DNA of 64,000 nucleotides from Hymenochaete sp. R1. Lineage: Eukaryota; Basidiomycota; Agaricomycetes; Hymenochaetales; Hymenochaetaceae. The notes below the pieces were generated by a model. It had not been told where the DNA came from. It did no database searches and was given only the letters and a program-made list of their open reading frames with translations. The position numbers and the translations under genes are program-made. Positions 48,732 through 58,607 of this stretch are shown here, in pieces (positions within the stretch are counted from its first letter, which is position 1; each line of letters starts with the position of its first letter). Where the stretch lies: positions 410,633 through 474,632 of the forward strand of contig JAFREE010000002.1 of NCBI GenBank assembly GCA_019400425.1, written 5' to 3'.

Positions 48732-51119
48732 CTAAAACACCACAGCCGCGACCTTCTGCCAGAACGTCCTCGGCGGCTCCTCCGGCAACTCCGTCTCCTC
48801 CATCGTCGGAATCCCCGTCACGAAATCCATCTCATGCGGCCTCCACATCCTCGTCCTCTTCACCACCTTGTACCCCACAAACAGCACAAAGAAGATCGGG
48901 ATGTTGATGTACGCCACCAAGAACCCGGAGGCGTTGAAGTCGAAGAACACGTCGAAGCCGTTGATGAGGATGAAGAGCGCGCACCAGAAGACGCCCCAGT
49001 AGGCGAGGTACGGCTGGAGCACGTTGTAGTAGGCGCCTTTGGTGCGGTCGAACCCTTGGGCGAGTTTGCCCCGGTAGAAGAAGATGAAGGTGAAGTTGAT
49101 GGAGCCCCAGGTGAAGAAGCCGGCGATGGTCGTAAGGTTTACGAACCAACTAATGGAAAGTAAAAAAAAGTCCAGTTAACATCGAATATCAAAGAGAAAG
49201 GGTGAGACGGGACCTACTTGAACACCTGCTCCGAGGACGTCCGTGTGTTCATGAACGCCAAGAACGCAAAACAACACGTGAACAGAACCGCAACGAGCGG
49301 GAGCCCGTTCTTCGTACAGTACGAGAACACCTTCGGCGCCTGCCCACGTACGGACAGACCATACAAAATACGCGACGCGCAAAACAAGAACGAGTTGCCC
49401 GCGGAGAACGCAGACGTGAAGATCGCTCCGTTGATGACATGCGGGAGGACCTTAATCCCTGCACGCGTGAACGCAATGACATACGGCGACTCCGCCGCGT
49501 TCCCCGTATCCGCGAGCAAATTCTCGTCGTTGTACGGCACAAGCATCCCCGTGATGAAGAGCCCCAGCATGTAAAACACAAGAATGCGGTAAAACACACG
49601 TCGGACCGCCTTGCTAATGTTCCTCCGCGGGCTTTCCGTTTCGGACGCGGCGATGGCGACGAGCTCCATGCCCTGGAACGAGAACGCGGCTTGGACGAGC
49701 ACGGAGAGCAATGCGAGGAAGCGGCCGAGGCTGACTTTGTCTTCGCCGACGAGGTCGGATTGGGCGATCGCGCCGGGATCTTTCCAGTAACGGAAGCCGA
49801 TGCGGTCGTGGTCCGGTCCGCCACCGAGATCGACGACGAGACCGGTGATGATGAGGCCCGTGATCAACAAGACTGGAAGCAAAAGAAGCGAGGAGGGCGA
49901 TGAGCGAGAGAGATCATGATGGTAGCGAGGAAGTCGACTTACTTTTGATGATTGAGAAGAAGAATTCGGATTCGCCGAACCACCGCACACCAAAGATGTT
50001 GATCAGGCAGACAAGGATGCAAATAACGGCGGTGTAGATGGCCGAGTGGCTCTGGTTATCATCCCAGAATGTGAGAAGGATCTGAGCAGCCGTAACCTCG
50101 ACGGGAACCGTGATAGCATTCGACTAGACTCGCAGTCAGAAACGGTGGTACCAAGCACTATGAGTTCCCAAAAAAAACGCACGTAGAAGTAATTCTGCAC
50201 ATAGCAAGACAGAGGGCGTGAGCATATGTATCTGCATTGGACAAGCGTATATGTTCCTTACCCAACCGACCTGGTGGACAAAATCAGTAACTGGTCGCAT
50301 GCAACAAAATAGCTCATCATATACGCACAGCGAAACCAAGAGCAGGGTCAACCCATCGAGCAGCCTATTGGAAGTAAAATCTCTCAACCATTGCAATCAA
50401 TCAATCAACACATGTCAGAAAGAAACGTACGAAATGCGGGAAGGTCCCACTGATCGGGGCATGCGCGGTCATCTCTCCAACAGAACATAACGATCTATCG
50501 ATACGAAGTTTCGTCAAATTTTCCGCACGCAAACAAAGGACGGACAGAGAATGATACGCACGAGTAGGCGACGGTGCCGACGAGAGCATACGCAAGGAGA
50601 GCACCGAGAGGTCCGGCACCCTGCAAAGCCTTCCCGGAGCCCAAGAAGAGACCTGTCCCAAGCGTGCCGGCAATCTGTACATCCACCATCGGCGCGCACA
50701 AACAATTTGAAATTAGCCAAAGATGGTTCCAAGCAAGGCACGCGGGAGGTGTCGAAGTAATTGCATGGAGACAAAGTCCGGGGAGAAGTTGGGGGCAGAG
50801 TGGGGATAGGAGATTGGAGTACTCACGGCAATCCTAGAGAAGGAAGGGGAGCGTTAGCATTATGGATGATGAGAAGGGGCCGTTGTAACATACATTTGTA
50901 CATGGCGTTGTTTGAGACGACGTTGTACGCGGTCGAGGTCGGCTGCGTCGAAGTGGAACTGCTGATCGGTGACGACTGGTAATAGAAATCAGAATAATGG
51001 TGAAGGATACGGTGGGGCGTTGAAAACTGACCTGCGGCATGAGAGGAGGAGCCGAGGCCCTTTTCGAGAGAGGCTTTGTCGGAGGAGTACTCTTGGTCCT
51101 TTTCGTATTCGTAGGACAT
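48732..51119 (-). CDS. Amino-acid permease (APC superfamily, fungal AAT/YAT type)
   Basis: The start is MSYEYEKDQEYSSDKASLEK, a soluble N-terminal tail. The core begins with the family hallmark IAGTLGTGLFLGSGKALQGA in helix 1 and GPLGALLAYALVGTVAYS in helix 2, then SVGEMTAHAPISGTFPHF and DPALGFAVGWNYF. Helix 6 has AAFSFQGMELVAIAASETES, then PRRNISKAVRRVFYRILVFY, and helix 8 follows with NGAIFTSAFSAGNSFLFCAS. The C-terminus has two more helices and ends FWQKVAAVVF. This is a 12-helix plasma-membrane importer driven by protons; resemblance is to general or dicarboxylic amino-acid permeases, but specificity cannot be read off. Small exons crowd the 5' half while helices 6-12 lie in two large exons. 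Yeast relatives are nitrogen-regulated. Confidence 0.9.
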
Positions 51120-51181
51120 GGTGGCGGGAGGGAGCAGGGAGCGGAAGAGGGGTAGGGAGTCGGGAGAGAAGATGAGCGGGA

Positions 51182-51189
51182 GGTTTATA
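51182..51189 (-). promoter_or_regulatory. Possible TATA box of the permease gene
   Basis: On the minus strand CATATAAACC occurs about 65-70 bp before the permease start codon, a usual place for a fungal TATA element. Motif reading only. Confidence 0.4.
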
Positions 51190-51756
51190 TGCTATACAGA
51201 TAGATAGGAATGATGGCAGTAAAAACTTCAAGTCACTCGTAGAGATAACAGAGAGCCGCTGCCTGGATGATGCGATCCACATGCTTCTTCAGTTCTTATC
51301 ATCGCACACGACAACTCACTCACTCACTCCTGCAACATTAATATTGCTTCCCGACAATCCCCTTCAGAACAAAACAATCAATTCTTCAATCAACCAACAC
51401 CAGCATGCCAAAGAGGAAATCCCCGGCGCCGACACCCGGACACGGACAGACGCAGATGCAGACGCAGAAACAGGAGCAGGAGCCTCGGAAGGGAAGTAAA
51501 CTTTACTTTTTTAGAGAAAAGAAAAAGAAAAGGAATGAAGACGAGGACCGGCGACGGGACTCGCTTCGATCCGATCTATAAACGTGGCGGTGTTCCCCTT
51601 TCCCTTCCATATGGCCGTCCCTCCTCTCCTCAATCACATATCACACGTTCTTCAATCTGCTTCCACTTTCATCTCAACAGTACTAGTACTCAACTGTAAT
51701 ACTCCTGCGACCACCAGCAATCATATTATCATAAACCTTGAAAGAAAAGCGTTATC

Positions 51757-51786
51757 TGACTGACTGACTGTCTGTCTGTCTGTCTG
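51757..51786. repeat. GACT/GTCT microsatellite
   Basis: Three to four GACT units change into four to five GTCT units without a gap, lying in the spacer upstream of the permease gene. Confidence 0.85.
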
Positions 51787-52631
51787 AAACTCATATCTAC
51801 CTTATATACCTTGACCCACCCGTGCGCTACCTCAAACATATCTCCGCCTTTCTCTCCTTCCCGTCCAAAAGACTTTCCATAGCACCACCCAAATCTTGAT
51901 CCCCACTCCCACTCATGATCTTGATCCTGATCCCCTCACCCTGCTTCATTCTCAAACACCCGTTCTCTCATTGGCTCCAGAACTACCGAAGTAGACGTCT
52001 CACATGCGCTCCGGCACGTACGCTCTCTCTTTGCCGGACTTTCCTTTTTTTTTCCATCCGTCGTCCTAAAGAATCCTAAAGTTAAGCCGCCCGGCCCCAC
52101 CCGGACCCTCCTCCGAGTCCGCAGTTCACACCAACGCTGGTCAATGTCAGATCTAAACAGATCTAGAGAGACAGGCTGAGACTCGGACTACCACCACTCC
52201 AACGTCCGCGCGTCTATCAAATAAGCTCGTAACTTTACTCTCTATCGATATCAGCCCTTCCAATCCATTCCTCGCGCGCGCCGCACCAGCTGCACCAGCT
52301 GAGTACTTCGCTTACACAAGAGAAATTACCACCAAATATCCCTCAACTCTCGACTCTCGACTCCTCGCAACCATAGAAACCGGAATCCACTTCCATCATA
52401 TCTCGAAATGATGCATACATGTACAGCAGGGTCCTTTCCCCACATTAATATTGCATCTGCATCTACATCTGCACGCCTCAAACTCATGGACTCGGATACC
52501 AGTCGCGCGCGTGCGTCCATTCCGCCGTCATGTTATGCAACAAACGACAAACAACCACTAGTAGTACTAGTAAACTACAGTAATAAGTCTCAGCAATATT
52601 AATGCTAGAGCTTGAAAAAAAGGCAAAAGCC

Positions 52632-52656
52632 AATCGCAATCGCAATCGCAATCGCA
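52632..52656. repeat. AATCGC hexanucleotide repeat
   Basis: About four perfect AATCGC units lie in the gene-poor region, followed directly by a TACTAGTACTAGTA palindrome. Confidence 0.85.
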
Positions 52657-52780
52657 TACTAGTACTAGTAGCACGGATTCATAACGCGCTACATGTTCAG
52701 TACTAGTACTAGTGTAATAGTCATAACTTCGTCTTGGAGGATTTTCGCCTCGTGAAAGAACGAACGACTCGGCTCTACGT

Positions 52781-52803
52781 ACCAGTACCAGTACCAGTAC
52801 CAG
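52781..52803. repeat. CAGTAC hexanucleotide repeat
   Basis: About four units of ACCAGT/CAGTAC lie in the gene-poor region. They share the AGTAC word with the nearby AGTACTAGTACT palindromes. Confidence 0.85.
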
Positions 52804-55800
52804 CGAGTAGTGAGCAGTTTTTTTTGTGATCAGAGATCAGAGATCAGAATCCTGCCCAGAGGCCAGAGCAGAACTGGTGGTGCCGGTATCGGTATCGGTG
52901 CCTGCTGCCTAACCTGGTCGTGTGCACATGGATGATAAGCAGTAAGTTTGATAACGACTATAACTTATAACGACGCACGCATGCATATGCTAGTGTATGC
53001 ATCACCTGTACTAGTACTGTAATGTTTTTACACGACGACAGTACTAGTACTAGAGCCAGTGCCATCATCCAGATTCCATTTATCTACATGTATCCGTATC
53101 CGACACCGTTCTTGAGACTTTCTCTCTTTTCTTTTCTCTTCTTTACCTCCCTTCCAAGACATTCGAGAATAGATTGGATAAGAAAAGAGGAGAAAAAAAG
53201 CATCTGCTGCAGAAAAGAAAAGGACGATAACGGTGTGGTTTATGCCACTAGTACTGGACATCGGTGATTACGACTCGCACTGGCAGTCCAGTATCAGTTT
53301 CTGTTTGACAAACATGAACATACCGTGTATCTCTCAACCCTTCTCCCCTTTGAGTTGACAATCAGCGATAAACGAAACCATGGCGTACCGCATCTATGAG
53401 GCCCATCCCTGAACTAACCCTGCCCCCCACCCCTTCCCTCGCGATCGTCGCATGACCCAGATGACCCCAACCTCACCCTCCAGACTCGACGCAGAAAATC
53501 CCTCGGGCTGGTAAAGACTGACCAGCTTAAGGACAGTAGCCTAAGTAAGGGTAGCGGAGACTCGCAAGGGAAAGCTTTATCTGCATCAAGGCCTAGGGTG
53601 AACTTAGCTTGAATAACTTGAAGTAAATAGAACACAGTACTGGGACTAGACATCTGTCGCTGTCGCTTCGTTTGAGAATATTAATATTAATCCTCGCAGT
53701 AGCCTGGTTTTCCTTCCGAAATCAGGCCTGCGGTACGGTACGGCGTGAGTCGAGTCGAGATGAGATGCAACATTGATATTAATCAATAGTAGCAGCTTAT
53801 CGGTGTCGTTGATATGGTCTCTCTCTTCTCTCCTTTCTGGCCTGACCCGGCTGTGAACTGTTGTTTGGCCAACGGGCGTCTACTGTTTGCCATCCATCCA
53901 TCGACGTACGCGTTGAGGGCAGATTGCCCCTGATATCCCATCGTACAATGCGCAATGCGATTACGTTTCGCCGCTGGGCTGGGGAAGAGCGGCTGGATCG
54001 ATAGTTGGCGTGTATCAACAACTTGAAGGAGAGCGTAAGGGCATGAGAGCTCGTGCGCGGCGTCTGGCGTCCCCGCCGAGGTTACGTGGACACGGACTAG
54101 TATTACGAGTGGACAAAAGGCGGCTGATGGCGATACTAGTGTTATCAGCGTAACGGTCTTCACCAGCGACGAGAGTTTGTTTCCGCTCTGCAAATAAAGA
54201 GAGTTCGGGGCTCATAGACTGTGATGTGTTGTAGCGAGCGGAGCGCAGGAGCGCAGGGAAGGGCCAGTGAGATTGTTCAGGAAGGATGCGACCTTTCCCT
54301 GTCCTGTCCCTCAAGTGCGCTCGAATGACGACAGACGACTCGCATTCGCACATTCACCCCTGGCATGGAGGTGTTCCGAGTCTACAATGGACGTCTGATT
54401 AAAGGCGAAAGAGCAAGAAACCGATTTTTTTTACCTTCTGACTCGCTCCTTCTGGCGATGCATCGAAGTCAGGGTATCCCATAGTGGCCATCGACCGTAA
54501 CAGCCGCAACGCAGAGCTCGAGCATGCTCAAATGACAGGCATTGCAAATCGCGATATGGAACTTGAAATAACACCATTCAAAACCGAAGATGAGTTCCCT
54601 CGAGAAAGGGGCACAAGCCACAGGAACATGCGTACCTGGATTCCAATTCCAATTGCCCGAACCCCATCCCAGAGCCAGACGTCCGCCTATAATCAAATAC
54701 TTTTTTTTCAATAATGCCCTGTCATAACAATCAGAATCAACAGAATAGAATCAGAACGTGAGTGACGGAGACTATACCAATAGGATAGAATAGGATACAG
54801 AACTTCCACGACCTGACAGCGACTGCTTCGGCTTCTCATACTTCACTTCTCCACTTCCCCGTCGAGGAGTGGGTTCTGGAGTCGGTGAACTCGGAAGTAA
54901 TCTTATCTGAAGAATCCCACCCACCTGCACAGGGGGATCAAGACCGCCCATTTTCGACACACTTCGACACACCGACACATATATCAGTTCCATAGACGTG
55001 ACGTGCTCCGTTTGGTCTGTCCAAGAGCCCCAAGCCGGAAAGTGAAGGTGAAGGTGATTGAAGGTGATTGCGCGCCGGGCAGGTGTCGGCTTGAGAGCCA
55101 AGTGTAAGATACGAGCGTATCTCCGCCGTGTAGCCGTCCTTATCCTTTTCTTGGCGGAGAGAGGGAAAGAAGCAACGTACATGAAGTCATGCGGATTCCA
55201 GAACACAAGAGATTCTGGGCCAGTGTGGTTGGTATTCAGTCAAGAACGGTAAAGTTATGGTTCCGCTGCGGTCAGGAGTATGGTACCGTGTTGACTTGGC
55301 TTGGATTTGTTTGGACCATGCGGAGGCAAGGATTTCTGCAGGTATTCAAGGTGGTGCAATCCCTTGGCATTGCATGGTCGAATCAACCATGCTATCGTAG
55401 TGCATACTACGAAGACTATCAGAAAGCTTGCTACTGTGGGTTGCCCTCGTGAATTTTGAGTTGTGAGCAGACGCTTCAACGGCTACCAGGATGGGCGTAG
55501 TTATGCGGATAACTTGGGTGGGATCAAACGAGAGAAGAGTCGAGAGTCAACTCCTTGTTCGAAATGCACCATTAATATTGGCTTGAACGTACCACATCAA
55601 GAAAAAAAGCCAGCCGTGATTCGTGAACTTGAAGTTGAACAAGTGCATCGCAGGAAGGAAAGTCGGATCCCAAAGCAGCAAGCCATTGCCAAAAAGACGT
55701 CGATCTATCGTGCCGGCAAGATTCGCGTCACACCACGTCCAAACGACAACCCCTCCTTCTGTCGGTGACGTCTGAACCTGACTACACATTTTACCTTGCA

Positions 55801-55859
55801 GCCTTCATCTTCGTTATTTTTACGACTTCAACGAAAAGAAAGACGCAGGTCGGAAAAAT

Positions 55860-56481
55860 ATGCTCCCATCGAGGCTCTTCAAATTCAAAAACCACGGAAT
55901 CCCGCCCCCTCTACGCAGTCTCGTCAAAATCCACCCTTCCCTCTCTCCAAGCATCGCCGTCCAGCTCCGTCTTCGACTCCGCGTAGCCTCCCAAGGGTTT
56001 CTCGATTCCGTAGGCCAAACTCGGATACGAAGCTTCCATTCCTCCACTCGCCTCCTCGAAAGCAGTAGTAGCAGCGTAGCGACAACTTCGACAGCTCAGA
56101 AGAGCGTTGAGTCGTCGGAAAGGGAGCAAGAACCGCGGCTACAGATCACGTTTACTTGTACGGTACCCAATTGCGCAGAACGCTCGACTCACGACTTCAC
56201 GAAACGGGCGTATACGAAAGGAATCGTGATTGTCCAATGCCCCAAGTGTCAGAATCGGTGAGTTACTCTGGGTATTTCCCGAATCTGGCGTTAGAAAAGG
56301 ACACAAATTGATGAGTGCCGCTTCCAGACATCTTATTGCCGATCATCTTGGTTGGTTCAAATCGACAGATGGTACAGGCGATGGGAAGTTTAGGACTATC
56401 GAGGATATGATGAAGTCGAAGGGAGAGGCGGTGACGCGAGGTCGGATAGACGCTGGGGGAGTCGTCGAGTATGCCGAATGA
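55860..56481 (+). CDS. Zim17/Hep1-type DNL zinc-finger protein, mitochondrial Hsp70 escort
   Basis: Two exons fit in phase (55860-56257, 56328-56481), giving 183 residues. The first 65 residues are Arg/Ser-rich with RSFHSSTRLLESS, a textbook mitochondrial presequence. The DNL zinc finger follows: LQITFTCTVPNCAERSTHDF, then KGIVIVQCPKC, and across the intron NRHLIADHLGWFKSTDG, which includes the D-N/H-L signature region. Family members keep mtHsp70 (Ssc1) soluble during protein import and Fe-S assembly in the matrix. The first Cys pair is spaced C-x4-C (CTVPNC) rather than the usual C-x2-C, while the second is CPKC. Upstream lies the long gene-poor stretch; the next gene converges on it. Confidence 0.9.
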
Positions 56482-56673
56482 ACATCGTTTTACGAATATC
56501 ATCATCATTTGCTTTCAGTCAATTTTGCATAGCTAGTAAGTGATTCTGCTATAGAGTGACCTCTGCTTTTGACCTCCCACACACAGGAACTTTACTCTTG
56601 CGTTTTTCCATACATTAATTTCACTGCGTCGCCTACGTTACATTGACTGTTCGGAACACCGGTCAAACACCCC

Positions 56674-58182
56674 TTATTTTCTTGCAAAGAAACTCGTGAG
56701 CTTTGTCCTCTGTGATGGATCAATGGCCTTTTTCTTTGCGATTCTCGTTGGTGCTTCCGCTGGATCAGGTTTCACACCGATTTCCATGGCCTCCGTGAAC
56801 ATAGCAAAGTCAGACTGATGTACCCGATGAGATGGGAACGCAATTTCATTTAGCAGATTACAGCTCACCGTTGGTATGATCCCGCCACTGGCCTCCTTAT
56901 GGCCTCTGGCAAAGTCCCCGCCTACTCTCTCTCGAAACTCCGGATCCGGTACCCTATCCGCATATTCCTTCAAAATCTCGATCAAGTTCGGCCTCTCAGC
57001 GTCCGGAAGTTTTCTGAGACTAAAAACGATTCGACACGAGAAGTTGGTATGCTGGCCGGAGGGATGGTATCCGTCGTTCGCAACCATGATGAGTTGGAGA
57101 TTTCGGGCTCGGAGATGACCTGCCCAACGAGTGGCGATGACTGGGTGGACCTGATACCCGCTGTGGATTCGGAGAAGTGCTACTCGACCGTCCTTCGAGA
57201 ACTCGGGCTTGACGTGTGTACAGCGTTCTACTTCCGCATTGACCCGCGCTCTTGCTGAGACAAAGGTTCTGTTCGAAGATATCTCCCGCAAGGATTTTGC
57301 CTCCAGAACTACGTCCCACGCCTTATCAACTGAACGAAAGCAGCTCAGTCATCTGCCATTGTGTTTTATCATATAGCGCACACCTTCATATTCTGCTGTT
57401 CTCCTCGGTGCATTCATGGCACTCACAGCATCCGACAAAGCCTTCTTCGTCACACTCTTCATCACACCACCTAAATGCGCAGGCCAAGGCGCTTCGTTCC
57501 AATTCACTGTATTTGGTCCAAGATCTCCAAACACTCCCAGCAAAGCCGGCACTGCACACTCGTCTCGTACGCTCTCATGCAATGGCAAGCAAACAAGATA
57601 CGTCAGCAACGACGACGTGACGATAGGCGGCGAACGGCATGCTGACACTACCGTCGCTCCTTCCGGGAACTCGTCGCTTTCGTGGTGATCGAGGATCAAC
57701 GTCCGAACGTCTTCGCCCTTCTGCGACGTGTGATTGACGAGGGATGGACCGCCTCGCGAGCCTTGATCCATGACTATAATGCGCGTTGCGCCGTGCGATT
57801 CCATCCTTTCGCGTTCGGATGGTTGGAAGATGGAAGCGGATTTGCTTAGCATGTGGACCTTGATATGGGATGGTGGGAGGCCGAGGATGCCAAGAGTATG
57901 GTGCATTATCTTTCCGGATGAGAGTCCGTCGGCTGGGATTTGACTACAATGTCAAAGGTGGCTTCAGGTGTAGGATGAGGCAGGTTTACCGTCTTTGTCT
58001 GGTACAAGCAGTGTGATGTGCTTATTGCGTGCGCATTCTTTAATGAATAAGCGAGCGTCCTCCATTCTGTCGGCTGGTGCAGGCCAGTTCTCATAGATAT
58101 TATTATCACCTTTCGATAGTTCTCTTCGTTTCGCTTGACTAGCTTGAGGGCTCAACGAAGGCCTACTGCGTTTTGGCGCCAT
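56674..58182 (-). CDS. DHH-family phosphoesterase with C-terminal PIP-box-like motif
   Basis: The start is MAPKRSRPSLSPQASQAKRR, a basic, nuclear-signal-like tail. Splicing the first intron in phase 1 gives LLVPDKDADGLSSGKIMHH, the DxDG metal motif. IIVMDQGSRGG (second Asp) and TLILDHHESDEF (DHH motif) follow. These four Asp/His motifs bind two Mn2+ in RecJ-like nucleases and related phosphoesterases. The middle has ALLGVFGDLGPNTVNW and the C-terminal half resembles DHHA1 (GYQVHPVIATRWAGHLRARN, GGHTNFSCR-type QHTNFSCRIVFS). The protein ends RTKLTSFFARK, close to a PCNA-interacting peptide. Size, about 450 residues, suits a RecJ/PPX-like enzyme. DNA as substrate is inferred, mainly from the tail. 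Confidence 0.83.
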
Positions 58183-58607
58183 GCAGATCGAACGTCGATG
58201 GAGACCTATGACCTGGAGTTTGAGCGGTTATACGGTGGTGGTGGTGGTGGTATTCGGGATGGTAGAAGAGCAAGTTGCGATGCAGGTGCATTCTAAAACC
58301 ATCTGTCTCGGAGATTCCGTAGTGACATCACAAGATCCTGTGCCACTTTACCTCGGAGATCGACCAACTGAGCGAGAACGCTGACTTGACTCTTGACTAC
58401 CTCAAGGGTATGTACACATAGCGCTAGAAAGTAAATATAATTCAAGTCGTTAGATATGTACGCCCTTCTCTCCTATCCATGGATTCAGACTCCGACGTCA
58501 AGCGGTGCATCGAACTAAAGACGGACGCGTCGGCATCACGTGAATGCCTTTTTAGAAGAAGAATTCCAAGCTTGCTTTGGCATTACTTCTCTTACTTTTC
58601 ACTCGTC
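58183..58607. promoter_or_regulatory. Divergent promoter region
   Basis: This stretch lies between the divergent starts of the DHH phosphoesterase and the HD hydrolase. A GGT microsatellite lies near 58213-58232. An in-frame ATG at 58479 could extend the HD hydrolase by 43 residues. Confidence 0.45.

Larger units (their letters stand above)
51120..55859. other. Gene-poor 4.7-kb region rich in palindromes and microsatellites
   Basis: No convincing gene was found between the divergent permease and Zim17 starts. Frames are short and featureless. The region is unusually dense in short repeats: GACT/GTCT units (51757-51786), AATCGC units (52632-52656), CAGTAC units (52781-52803) and AGATC units (about 52829-52848). 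It also has many copies of two palindromic words, one centred on TACTAGTA and one on TTAATATTAA. It may contain a noncoding RNA or a long permease promoter; sequence alone does not decide. Confidence 0.55.

Noticed and set aside
54772..55206. 144-codon minus-strand frame in the gene-free block
   Set aside because: No homology-like motifs, and no splice-linked partners were found.
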